Origin: Tamarix chinensis
Lineage: Eukaryota > Streptophyta > Magnoliopsida > Caryophyllales > Tamaricaceae
Assembly (NCBI GenBank): GCA_030549775.1
Contig: CM060173.1
Span: forward strand, 62,438,367 to 62,502,366
Direction: 5' to 3'
DNA length: 64,000 bases
Part shown: in pieces, positions 1-12,523 of the stretch
How the letters are laid out: every line of letters starts with the position of its first letter
Position numbering within the stretch: the first letter of the stretch is position 1
Program-made: the position numbers and the translations under genes
Notes under the pieces: model-generated
Told to the model about the DNA's origin: nothing
Seen by the model: the letters and a program-made list of their open reading frames with translations, nothing else
The model's database searches: none

Positions 1-1117
1 ATGTCTATTCTAGTGATTGGCTTCAGTCTAGACTTATGTCAACTTTGGTAATTGGCTTCGGCCTAGACTTTATATCCCTTATTAATATAGGCTTCCATGG
101 TGTGTAAGACTTTAGAGTGGTTCATAGTCCATTACTCAATAATAATAAAATATGGATGATAAGTAATTGGATGATAAATGCCTGGATAATGAATAAGTAA
201 ATACAAATAATTGGATATGTATGGAAAATAGTTGGTTGTGTAAAAGGATAAAAACTGGTTTGTACACTCAGCAAATGGCTTAAATGACTAATTGATTATT
301 GAATGGAATATTGGTTGGATGATTAACCTATGTCACATATGAATAAGGAAAAGGTATAATCTAAGAGATTGAGTAATTGGAAATGAACCCTAGTAGTTGC
401 TTGGATTTAATCTACTATTACATGTGTGAGTACCTACGTGATTTTGATGTAAAACCAAGTATGGTATATTCTACTTTGTTTAAGTTATGCATGATAGTAT
501 GTCCTGATATACTCTTACCTTTATGTATATGGCATTAGCATGATGCATGTTAAACATCATATCCATGTACGATAGCATTTGCATACTTGTGATCCATTAA
601 TAGAGAAATTTGGCTTACTTAGTATGTAGCATACTGATGTGCCCATTTGCTCAGTCATCTACTCATTCCCATGAATAAAGGGCCATATGCAGGTTTTTGG
701 GGATAACCATTAAAGGGCCTATCTTAGTTTGGGTTTAAGGCTTGAGAGCGTGGACATCCAGAGATCTTGTGGGGTTTGTGGGGGACCATGATTTTCGTTT
801 TGTTATCATATGCTAATTTTGTTTTTAATGTAGCCCCATACTTGTATCTACATGTATTTTGTAATGATTTGGTTGGGGACCATTAAGGTACTTTGATGTA
901 AACATTTTTTTTTAAAAATTATGTAATATTTTATTCATGTACTTTGTTGTTTTTAAATGTATTGGTCGGTTTTAGCCTTGTATCTAATATGGGGTAAGTG
1001 AAAAACGTTTATCCTATGTTATTTATGGTAGTAACACCTCATTTTTTCTAAGTGTTTTGAGCTTCCACACTGTTTTAAACGAGAAAAAAAATTTAGTGAA
1101 AAAAGGGGGAGTTATAA
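1..1117 (+). repeat. LTR fragment of a Ty3/gypsy element (3' part)
   Basis: This stretch has no gene. Its last 150 bases follow the same layout as the LTR ends of the 12.5 kb element at 15343-27813: a 'ggtagtaacacc' segment, a run ending in 'gttttaaacgag', an A-rich stretch, then a G-run and 'gttata' near 1117. That match suggests the 3' part of a plus-strand LTR of the same broad group. The 5' end lies outside the window. The call rests on layout and short matches, not on an alignment. Confidence 0.4.
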
Positions 1118-1129
1118 ATTAATTTCCAA

Positions 1130-2870
1130 AGATTATTCAAATCAAAAATTTCCCCAAACTCAAGTAAGGAAGGTACTGCACAAGGGCTAAGGTTTATTAA
1201 ACCCTTGGGTAACAATTCATCCACTTGTCTTTGCAGTTCTAAGGATTCCTTAGAATTATACGTATCGATTGTCTTATTAGGAAGTGTAGCATCAGTTAGA
1301 AAGTGTAATTGGTACTCTATGCCTCTAATGGGGGTAACACATGGAGTAGATCATTAGGTAATACATCACCAAACTCCTCTAAAAATTCCCTAACCTGTGG
1401 ATCACTACAAACCTTCCCCTCATTATCTTCTAATAACAACAATAATTACATTATTTTCCCCTTCACTAAAGCCTTATCTAGAAAAGTTTCACCTATACAT
1501 AACGACTTTTTACAACTCATTTCAATACTACATGGCTAAGTATTCAAAGGGGTGAGAATAATCTTCTTCTTAGCAAAATTCAAGTAATAATTGCTCCTCC
1601 AATCATGTATGAAACTCCTATCAAATTGCCAAGGGTGTCCCAATAGCAAGTAACAAGACTCCATTGGAACCACATCACATATCATATCATCACAATAGGT
1701 CTTCCTAATGGAAAATGGTACCTTCACTTGCCTTGTTAACTTTCCCATATACCCATAATTAAGTCATTATAGCTTGTATGACCTACTATGCTTCAAAGTA
1801 GGAAGACCAAAATTCTCTACTAAAGTGAAATAGGCAACATTAGCACAAATTCCTCCATCCATAATAAGAGAACATATTTTTCCAAGTACGGTGCACTTAG
1901 TTTGAAAAATATTTTCTCTTAGTGAGTCATCTAATTTGGCCTCCCTAGTGTGCAACACCCATCTAATCATCAAAGACTCTCCTACATCCAGTAGTTCAAG
2001 CTCCTCTTCTCCATCAATGGTCATGGCCCCCTCTTCTTCTTCACTAACTTCCTCATGGTTAACCTTTGTGGTCCATCATGGTCATCACCCTCTTGTTAGG
2101 GCACTCATTTCGATAATGACTTATTCCTTAACACGTAAAACATCTAACACTCTTGGAATTACCTTCAAATTTCACTCATTTTCTCTTCATATCTGTTGCC
2201 AATGGTGTAGAAGGTGTTTTGAATGATGGAGGAACCTCCCTTAAAGTGATAGCACCTTTAATTGGACCTCCATAATTCACGATTCTCTTTTCTTTTTGGT
2301 ATTTTTATACGTTGATGGCTAAGTAAAATAGCTCATCCCAAGTATTGTGCACACGCATCTCCACCTTTCTAGCTATGTATTGCCTAAGAGCACCAAGAAA
2401 ATATGGCATAGTGTACTCATCCAACTCATCTAAGCCAAGCCTTTTGTAGAGCTTCTCAAACTCTCTAATGTGGTTTTCCACACTTTATGACCTTGCTTAA
2501 AATAGGGCATATTGTTGTAAAAGTCTTGAGTAAAAAAAGGAGGAAGGAATATCTCTTTCATCAGCTTCTTTATTTTTAACCAAGACTTGACTTTCAATTT
2601 TTCCTTCTTTCTCCTCTTATAAACTAAACTTTCCCACCACAAAGAAGTATGGCATTTGAGCTTAGGAACCACCATATTAAAGGTCTTGGTATCCGTATAC
2701 CTCTTATCCTAAACAATCTACTACATCTTAAATCCTACTCTAAAAAATATTTGGAATTGTGGTTTCCTTCGAACTCGAAAATATCACCCCCAACATTATG
2801 AAAGTGCTCTACTTTTTTATGGTTCCTCCTTTTAGGATCCATAGAAGACTCACTTGCGGAATTCTTCATC
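1130..2870 (-). pseudogene. Decayed Ty3/gypsy gag-protease-RT fragment
   Basis: Read on the minus strand, this region runs in retrotransposon order but with stops and frame changes. Gag comes first (about 2870-2430, with a 'KLKCHTSLWWESL' segment typical of plant gag). A CX2CX4HX4C zinc knuckle near 2140-2099 carries a stop at one inner position (CFTC-stop-GISHYRNEC). Next is an aspartic-protease-like stretch (2024-1767, 'IMDGGICANVAY', where active families have a D-S/G-G motif followed by a cysteine- or threonine-containing loop). The protease-RT linker follows (1748-1540, 'VPMESCYLLLGHPWQFDR'). Last is the RT amino end (about 1500-1136, 'LELQRQVDELL...NLSPCAVPSLL'). The rest of RT, RNase H and integrase are missing at the left, where LTR-like DNA begins. 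The element is an old, truncated copy and cannot be functional. Confidence 0.75.
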
Positions 2871-3226
2871 ACCTTCACTGTCTTCATCTTCAAAAACCTT
2901 ATTTGGTTCTTGAATTAAGGGGTCTTCTAGTATGATTTCAATTTGCATTAGGAGCTAGTGTCTCCAAGATATGAAGTACTCTTCTTATATCATAATGAAG
3001 AAACTAAATAGCTCTATCTCTTCTCAATTTGTTTGATTCTTCAAGGTTTAACACTTTTAGTGCTGATTGGTGTCTTATTGAAGATAAAGAGTGAGGAAGA
3101 ATAAAAACAATTGTGAAAAAGAAAATGGGTTTCAAATGGAGGGTTAGCTAGAAGATTTTGTCTTTTTGTTTGGTTTAGACAAGATTACGGAGAAGAAATT
3201 GATAGGACCTAAATTGAAATAGCCTA

Positions 3227-3239
3227 AGCTTTGATACCA
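3227..3239 (-). other. Primer binding site of the decayed minus-strand element
   Basis: On the minus strand this reads TGGTATCAAAGC, one base off the usual plant initiator-Met tRNA primer site TGGTATCAGAGC. It lies upstream of the gag remnant and next to an LTR-like sequence, as expected for the 5' end of that element. Confidence 0.55.
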
Positions 3240-3242
3240 AGT

Positions 3243-3645
3243 TGATGTATATGAGATCCAAATAGGGTCTTGCTAGGTGTTGATGTTATTGGATTGAAGA
3301 AAAACCAAAAATTAAAAGGAAAATGGGAGAAAGAAACAAAGATTAATGATTGATTATTGGTAACTCCTTGAATCAATACTTATAAGAACCACATAAGGTA
3401 TATCACTTAAAATAAATATTGTAAGATTTAATCAATGAAACTTCAACTCTTGCAATTGAGAATAAAGATATCTCTCAATTTTTAGAGAGGATAATGGCAG
3501 CCATGGTAAGTTATTTTTTCATCCTATCATACCCTAATACTTATAGGATAAGTGTTGGATTAATGTTTACAATTTAAAGAACTAATTCTTGTTTTTAGAG
3601 CCTAAAATGGACGAAAATAAAACTTAAATTCCTAGCATTACATCT
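3243..3645 (-). repeat. Probable 5' LTR of the decayed minus-strand element
   Basis: This segment starts three bases beyond the primer binding site with TG on the plus strand (CA on the element's strand) and runs to about 'cctagcattaca'. The inner border is supported by the primer site. The outer border is a guess from the TG...CA rule, and I found no target duplication. Confidence 0.35.
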
Positions 3646-6600
3646 TAGTTTTTGGGGGAAGTATTTAGCTGATTTTGAACCTTTAAAAAACTTATTACAA
3701 GTTACAAAACTTACATCATCCACATACACAATAAGAAATAGACAACGTCCTATTTTATCCTCACAAGTAAAAAAAAGGTAAAGAATGTCATATGGACTTC
3801 CTTATTCTTTTCCAAATCTGATTTTTATTTCAAAAGTGCTAGAAGTGACATGTCATCTAAGGTAAAAGTGAATTATAGCTGATTTGTTAACCTTCCAAGG
3901 GTGGTGTGCCATGGATTGCTGGTGGTGGCTACAAATGCTAAAAATAATGGGAAAGAAGGGCTCAAAATAAATGAAAAATTAATAGGAAAAGCATAAAGCC
4001 GTTGTGGCTTTAAGGCCATTTTTGAGAGTATTGGAGGGCGAAGTGGGTTTTCGCATGCCTTGCATGGCTAGAGCTCTTTAGATAATTAATTTGTCTAAGT
4101 AAGAAAGGTTTTGTGAGCTTCAAACTTGGAAAAATTAATATTTAATGTATGATCGTGGATGCTACTACATAAATTAACAAAAGCAATGTCAACATACACA
4201 AACAATGGGATACCACACCCACCACACGGGGTAAGGATATATTAAAGGGACTTTTCTCCAAAGATACCACATCCACTACACATCATGTGCACTTGCCACA
4301 AGAGCTAACATAGATTGGGATTCTAAACCCATTACACAGGGTCAGAGTATATCATGGGGGATGTACTAAAATACTATAATACCCACAAATTTACTACTAA
4401 ATATTTTTTTTGAGTAGAAGCATTAACATAATATAGCTGGTATTACCGTCATATTTAGCACGAGTCGTGTTCATACCTTTTTTGTACTAAGTGCAAGGCT
4501 AAAACGTTTCAACAAATAAATCAAAACTTATGGAAATAAATAGAATTGGCAAAAGGCATTAATAAATAAACTTAAGAACAGAGTATGGAATACATGCTCC
4601 ACATAATAAAATACATAAAAATACAGAACAAGGATAAAAGGGGTGAAGAGTGCAAAAGATATATCCAAAATCTAGGACACATAGCATATGCGACATTAGA
4701 TAGATATAACTCTACGCTCTAATCCCAGGATATAAGCCCACACCACTTCGCCTGAGGAACATCCTCAAAGTCAGCATGATCATTATCAAAAACTAGTGAC
4801 ACAACATCTACAAATGTGTAGTATCAGTATGCATCCTATACTAAGTAACACAACTATCCTAAAAAGATAACATCATGCATGAGGCTCATGTGAAGAAAGT
4901 AATAGAACATGCAATAACAAGATGATAGCATGCTTACTTATATATATCAATTGAGAAGAAGAAAATTCAACCATCAAGCATAAAATAAAGTAATACAAAT
5001 GTACTGATAGATTGGGTTTATTGATTATTATATTTTATTATCGTGAACACAACCAATATATTATATTAACTTGAGGACGAAGACTTAAAGAAAGCATAAC
5101 AACTAATCTAGTACACAAATGATTCTGGAACTAGTTGACCCACCCTGAAAAGTAACTAGAAAACCAAATAATGGGACACCTCATCACTTTAATATGCATA
5201 TCTCCTATAGGCCTAAAATATATCGAGACACCTATAGAGTAGAAGAGGGCCTCACAGACCTCATAAGGTACCCTGAATCAGAGAATAGAAAACAATGGAA
5301 TGGTACTAAGTGAATACCAAACCTGACCTAGATATGTAATCTGAGCGGTACAAGTCTTGACTCAAGATCTTGCATCTTAAGTGATTAACATTGTATCAAA
5401 GATTTAGGTCAAACAAGAACAAAGGCCCACAAAATATCACTTAATCACTTCTACAAACAAAAAATAATTATTCTATTAATTTCTAAAATTATCCTTGCAC
5501 TTGATCCATAGAGGAATCAAGGCCCAGACCATTTAGAGCATAAAGCTTCATTGACATGCCGTTAAAGCCTAATTGAATATATGAGTCATTAAAGCCCAAG
5601 ACAAATTATTAAGGCATTAAAGTCCAAGTCTTGTACCATGAAAGGCCCAATAAAATTAGATCTCAATGTATATTAACTTCATGTATTTGAGACAATGATC
5701 AATATCCAACATTTAAGTCAACCAAGGGTTTAGTTATAAGGCCAAATTAAATAACTAGTCTACAGGCACATAAAATGACTAAAATATCCTTAAGGTCCAT
5801 TAATTTAACTTAATATTAAGATATGTATATTTTACGGTAAATAGATGACACTTCATCAATTATTTTCTTAGGGTAAAATATAAATTGGACACTAAGATAA
5901 AATATTGAGATTACTTAATACACTCAAAGTGTCTCTTTCTCATTTTGTTTTTCTTACTTAATTGATTATTTAATTATGATCTCTAGGTCAACTCATCAAC
6001 TATCACCCAAGTGTTAACTTATACATTTTAACTTATTTTATTAACATAATATTCATTTAGGTCTCAAAATTTTTATAATTTACATGTAATGGCTAAAATG
6101 TCCTTATTCACATAAAATTATATTAAACTTATAAAATTCATAACTTACTCTTAACAACATCAACTCCAAACATATCATACACCAAATTTTATGTAAAAGA
6201 CCGAATGAAGACAATGATACACTTAAAAAGTTCAAAAATAATCTATAATTCCCAATATACCCATGGATGAATATATCTAAAACCTAAACAAAAGTCATTT
6301 CCACTCAAAATGTTCCAAAATTCATAACCTAGTTTTTATAACCTATTATACATACAACGACATCTTAGATAAATTTCAAGAAACAAAAACTCACATAAAA
6401 TAACAAGGATTAGAGTTAAATTACTAGAATTTAAAAAATATTCATCACAACTCCAATGTACATTCACCACGCCTCTACTGAATATTCATCACATTTCTAG
6501 CAAACATAAGAACATGAGAAAATCACACAAATCATTTTCTCATCAAATTTTCATACATATGAACATAAGATAGAAACATACGCAAATCATAAAAGATTAT

Positions 6601-8279
6601 TTAAGATATCATTTCATGCTTATAATTCAAATAAAGCTAATCATGTAAAAAATAACATATAAAACATCTAGCACAAAATCCTATTTATAAATGCTAGTTT
6701 AGTTACTAAAATGCCTAAGCTCCTTAGCAAAGCTAAAATAAGAAATCTACCAACTCCTTCTCTAAATCGACTTGGTCACCTTCAATAATATATGATAAAA
6801 AAATTAGATAAAGCAAGATTAATAAATAGGAAAAATAGAAAAGAAAGGAATTGGAATGGAAAAGGTGAAATAGAAAAAATTACTCTTGAATATGGAGGCT
6901 TGGAAACCACCACAAAAACAACCAACAATCACCATGGAATGATAGATCAAGGTTTTTGAGGGTTAATGGGAAGGAAAACAAGGAGAAATAAATAAGTCAA
7001 GAAAAAAATTGTCTAACATAATATGCAATAGAAACAATAATTTATAGAAGATGGTCAGCAGGGAAGATAAAAGAGGGAAAATAAGAGGATAGGGAGTACG
7101 ATTTATTGGCTACAAAGGGTTCATAGAAGAATTATAACATGCATAGAACAAAAAAACAAGAATATAAGGTAAATGAACTAGGGTTGATGTGTGGCAAATG
7201 GTGTAAGTCGCACAAAAAAACAGCTTTGCCTCCATTGTGCAAGTGAATGTTTGGTTTAGAATAAGCTTGAAAGGGCTTGATTTCATGGATGTAAATGGCA
7301 TGGAGTTAGAGCATGTAATTAAATATTTTTAAAAGAAATAAAATAAAATAAAAAGAAAAACTAGAGAGAGAATGAGTTGCTGAAATTTTGTTTTATGTAC
7401 ATTTTGTAATAGAACAAACTATTTGGAAAGAGTAAGATCTGATAGGGAGGAGTGTAGAGTGAGTTTTTTGTTTGAATTTAAAATCTTTTGAGTTCTAGGA
7501 TTAGGGGTATAAGAGATATATTGGGCTATAGTTGAGTATGTAAGAGAAATATCATAAAATTATGATTATGACATATGGTGCACTTTTTGGTTGAGCGAAA
7601 GGTAACCATGTTACAATTTGATTTGGTTAGGAGACTATTTATGATTGAAACATTAGTTAGAGGATTGGTTACATTTTTTTTGATTAATTTAATTACAAGA
7701 AAGTCCAATAATTGGCATTTATTGGAAAAAATATCAATTAAATTCTAAAAATTATTTAAATTTATGAAAAGGTGTGGAATAATTTAAAATTTTAAATATA
7801 CAAAAATATTAGGTATTGGAGTTGGTTTGAAGCTTTACAGATAGAAAACAAATGAAAATAATAAAAATAGATAAGTCACATATTTGTATTTTTTCGCAAA
7901 TGCATAAAATGAATAATAAGGGGTTCAAATTGGCACAAATTGATGCGGAATAGTTTTAGAAATCCAAATACATATAAATATTTGGTATTGAAACTTATTT
8001 GATGACCAACATATTAAAAATGACAAAAAGGCTAAAATTGTTAGATCACATAAATATTTTTTTTTTGTGATTTATTGAATTAGAAGGAATACATGAAACA
8101 TAAAAGAATAGAATAGGTAGGTGAACTCAAAAAATATCATTGTGTCAATTCACAAATTTTGAATAGGTTAAAAAGAGTGAAAGCACATGAATCAAAAGAA
8201 TTACTATAAAATGTGTTTTTTGCAGACAAAAAAATGATCGACAAAATATTTAAAATTAATAAGAATGGAATATGATATG

Positions 8280-8282
<3 letters not shown>
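3646..8282. other. AT-rich intergenic repeat DNA, no gene seen
   Basis: I find no convincing coding region here. The segment at about 4375-4490, read on the minus strand, matches the end layout of the giant LTRs downstream ('cggtaatacc', then 'tttagtagtaaatttg' and a terminal 'ttata'). It therefore looks like the 3' end of an old minus-strand LTR of a related family extending rightwards. The rest is low-complexity AT-rich sequence with short chance ORFs. Confidence 0.45.
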
Positions 8283-8329
<47 letters not shown>

Positions 8330-8336
8330 GAGAATT
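8283..8336. repeat. (AT)27 microsatellite
   Basis: An uninterrupted AT dinucleotide run of 54 bases. It is ordinary for plant intergenic DNA and probably length-variable. Confidence 0.95.
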
Positions 8337-10299
8337 GTTACTAGTCTAATCACTTATGGTAATTAGAGTTTGATAAAACAAGGTTTTATAGATTCCTCAC
8401 CCACTACACCTTGAGTCCATTAGGCATGAGGGCTACATAAGATGGGATACCACACTTGTCTAAGTAATGGACATGTGAAGTGTAGGGAGTGTGTACTGGA
8501 CTACCTCACACACCCTAACTAAACATCAATGGCATGCCATCTTGCTACAATATTATTCTACCCTTAAAGATATGTGCATACTCCCTACCGACCACAACTA
8601 ACTGGAGAAGAAGATAGATATTAAGTGAAAAGATGAAAACACATTGCAACCCACCCACTAACTCCTAGTTATCTACTCTAAGAGTTAAAGAAAAAGGCTT
8701 GAACAAAATTTTAATTTTAATTTTTAAGTGATAACAATTTGTGTGTTTCCAAGTGATAACCCAAAAACAACACAAGGCATATAAGCCACAAATTGGGTGT
8801 TTAAAGGTAACATCAACTCAACCACACAAGGCCCACAATATTATCATTTTGATTCCCATTAACTTCTAGTTAATCATGGTTGAAATCATGATTAAAATGT
8901 TATAATTACATGGAAAATGTTACTATAGAAGTCCAAAAGAAAGAGCATCAAATAAGAAGTTAATGTGGCAAACTCAAGCGGCCTAGTTGGTCAGTTACTA
9001 GGACCATCTGGTTTGTCTAGTTGTACTAGACTTGAGGGAAAGTAACACACAGTGAAAACGGTTAATGGGTTGGTCCAATCGATTGACTATTCATATAAAT
9101 TGGTCGATGGGTTTAAGTTAAGGTCAAACCACTTTGGTAACGACACAACCAAGCAATGGGTTTGGAAGACCAATTAACTATTTATGGTAATCAATAGATT
9201 GTTTTACCAGCTTATATGATTGCTCACAAAATAGGTCAATTACAATCTCCAAACACGGTGACTATCCACATAACTAGTTGATTGATTATGGAAAATTGGT
9301 CAACTGGTCGGGGAAAATAATACATATACCTACTAGCCACACTTAGCAAAAATTCACCAAACTTTTCCAATTTAATCCTAGCATGCTTATATGTCATAAA
9401 ATACATACTCCTCACATGAACTCACATAAAAGCATGGTAGAAATCGATACTCAACAAGATCATGCTTAAATTTCACTAAACTCATACATAATATCAAAAT
9501 GCTCGTAACATGCTCCAAAAATCTAGAAATCAAAATATTGTGGCATGATCGAACCCAATAACTCAACATAATGCATACACATCATAGAACATGCCACAAA
9601 TATGAAACCACAAGAAGCAACTAGTTTCCTTGTCCACATTATAGATAATGATACCTTAACTCCAAGCAAATATTCTAGCATAAAAATACTCCTAACTTGA
9701 TGGATTATACCAAGGTCTTACTTTTCCAATAGAGTCAAGAAAAAAAATTAAAACATACTAAAAAATAAATTAGAAGAAAAAAGAGAAATAATATAACTCA
9801 ACCTTTCTCAAGAATAGATTTTGAAATGGCAAAACCAAGATTTTCAATCTTTCTCTACATCTTAATACTTCCTTGTTTAAAAGGAAATAAAATAAGAGAG
9901 AGTTAATGCTAATATTAGGAGAAGAAAGAAAATATAAAAATTGATCAAATGATGATAAAACACAAGGTAACCTCTATTTTTTCCTACAGAAAAGAAAAGG
10001 GACAAAAGTGAGGAAATACCCAACACTTAGACAATTTTCACAAAGGAAAGTAACAGAATGAGAAAGTGTAGAAGGTAAGGAGTGAAAATGAATCAATATT
10101 GGAACGTGAAGAAGAGATGGTCGACATACTCAAGGGGGATATAGAGAAATATCTAACTTGGTTGAGTGTGGACAACCAAGTGCTAGAGAAATGTATGATG
10201 TGGAAGAGGGTTGATAAGTCAGGAAAAATGGTGTAAGAAGTGAAGCATGCAGCCATGGATACTATAAGAGAGAGGAAAGTGAGGGAGAGTGAGAGAATG
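8337..10299. other. AT-rich intergenic DNA, no gene seen
   Basis: Only short ORFs without recognisable motifs or codon bias are present. I recognise no RNA gene or structured repeat. Confidence 0.5.
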
Positions 10300-10703
10300 T
10301 GAGAAATACCTCAAAATTACTTTTGGAGAAATTTTAGCTAAATAAAAATCATAGAAATATCTAAATAATGCAAAATTAATCCCAAATCACTTAATTATGC
10401 TTATTAGCACAAATATATTCTAATTAGAATTTTTCGTAAGCATTAGAAAAAGATTCAAATCTAAAATTAGAAAATGATCTAAAATTATAGGATAACCAAT
10501 CGATTGATTTTGGGCAAACCAATCTACTAGTTTATCAAGAAATAACTTTCAATATCTAAGTGTATCGGTCAATTGGTTTGGGTAATCAATCAACTAGTAA
10601 ACCTCAAACTAACATTTTATCAAAATTTCAAGCCCTTTTCAAAACTAAAACTAACTTATATTATATCAACATAATTTTAAGGATTTTAGGATGGGGTATT
10701 ACA
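10300..10703. repeat. Possible solo LTR (about 404 bp)
   Basis: The left border 'tgagaaatacctc' resembles the 5' start of the giant LTRs (TGAAATACCCC), and the right border 'ggggtattaca' resembles their 3' end (GGGGTGTTACA). No internal region or primer site adjoins either border, and I see no target duplication. The borders are partly inverted copies of each other, so the orientation is uncertain. Confidence 0.35.
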
Positions 10704-11900
10704 ACTGACATGGATTACCATTATTACCTTTTCTATAAAACCTTAATTATATACTATATTAAATCTCACTTTGGTTATGGTTATGTGGTGTAATTTGCTA
10801 CATTAACATATATAATTTTCCATGATTTGGAATCCAATATGGTAAAATACTTGATTGAGGACTAGATTTGTGTGTTTATTATGTTTGTCTCATTAGAGCC
10901 CATTAAGTTCCAAGTTTAGTTGGTCCAAGAATGTTAGGATTACTAGTGTTAACAATAAAATTGGGACCAATTCCATCAACATTATCCATAATTTTACCAT
11001 GTGTGTATATCATTTCCTCAATAATACTTATAGTGGAGCTAAGTTTCATTTCCTTAGTTGGCGATAGTGTTTCCTTTGTTATGGTTTTGTCTTGGAATTT
11101 GATTGTGCTAGGACTTGCTGATGGTGGTAGTACTTCTAACATGATGGTGGCTAATGAATTGATCTCATTGATGTTTTTAGTTAAGTCTTCTTCCTTGTTT
11201 GTTGTTTGAAGATTCACCATTCTTCGTGTTGACTACGAGCTTAATCGATTATGCTATTAGATTCTTTAAGCTACTAAATAATACCTTGGATCTTATAAGG
11301 AATTCCATGTGGAAAACTAATATGTGAAATAACTAGACTCAACCTTCCTTCTCAATTTCATTTTTCAGTGAGAAGTAAAAAAAAAATGCAAATCATGCAT
11401 TTGATTGAACATATATGGTTTTATGAAAGTTAATTCAATAAGTGGCCAATATAAAGTAGACATAGCTAAAACCACAAAATACTAGTATAGATGATGAGTT
11501 TTGTCGAGTAACATTAGATTTTCACAAACTTTGTGGAGAGTTCTTATTGCCAAAATTGAGTTTTCATGTATTGTTATATATTTTTTCATATTACTAATTA
11601 CTTTTTTTTATATGCTTTCCTATGTAGAATGGTTGTCATTAAATGTGGAAGACTAAACCTATATATTGTTGTCATTTGGAAAAGTATTTCTATATGTTTT
11701 TATTTTATTTTATGCAAGATGGTTGCTAGTTCTTGTTTTGAGGATTAATGTACATGATGGTTCATCACAAACAATGTAATTTTTTGTTTAAACTAAACTT
11801 GTATGTATTTATCGAATATAAACTAGAACCTAATTCCTTGATATTATTTTGATATATATGTTAGGAATTGTTTCTATATATGCTAGTTGCATTAATTTAG
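10704..11900. other. Intergenic DNA, no gene supported
   Basis: A 105-codon minus-strand frame at 10903-11220 has no recognisable domain and is overlapped by an open frame on the other strand, so I do not call it. The rest is AT-rich without visible structure. Confidence 0.45.
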
Positions 11901-12523
11901 TTTTGATAATTTAAGTTGAAGGTGTGTATATGGTTTATACATATGATTACAAGTTTTGTAGGTTGTTTATTGTATCACATAGCAATGATAAAGATGGTTG
12001 TTGAAGTATGCTTAGCTTTAAGTTTAATTTTTTGTGGTGACATCTATCATTGTAATTATATATATATTTTTAATGACAAATATTGTTGCTATAATATGTC
12101 AATTTGTTTTGGCAACGACTTTTATTGTTACTGATTACATGCTTTGGTAGTGACATAAATTGTTGTAAAAATAGGGTCAATTTCTTCTAATGACAAAAGT
12201 CATTACTAATTATATATTTTGGCGATGCGATAAATTTTTATCAAAGTAGGGTCGAGTTTTTACAATGACTTTAGGAATTGCAATATATAAAAATATATTA
12301 TTAAATTGAAGTGAGGTATTACGATGATATCTATTTGGCAACAACAAGTATTGTTCCACTTATTATTATTTTTGCAACAACCATTGTTATTGCTTTATTT
12401 TTTTCAACTCCATGATGAATAATGACCCTCCAATGAAAAGTGTCATTGTAATATATATATATAATGACTTACTATCTTTAGCATTGAAAATTTTCCTTAT
12501 TAAAAATAGGTTTTCTTATAGTG
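11901..12523. mobile_element. One end of a CACTA (En/Spm-type) transposon
   Basis: The right border, read on the minus strand, is CACTATAAGAAAACCTATTT, the classic terminal inverted repeat of plant CACTA elements (positions 12501-12523). Inside it are degenerate subterminal repeats such as 'caacgac', 'aatgac' and 'gtcatta' in both orientations between about 12100 and 12480. This is how these elements present transposase binding sites. I did not find the opposite terminus, so the left limit is arbitrary and the copy is probably truncated. No transposase sequence is recognisable. Confidence 0.6.

Noticed and set aside
10903..11220. 105-codon minus-strand frame (overlapped by a 92-codon plus-strand frame)
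   Set aside because: The two opposite-strand frames are shadows of each other, and neither shows a motif, signal or codon pattern that supports a gene.
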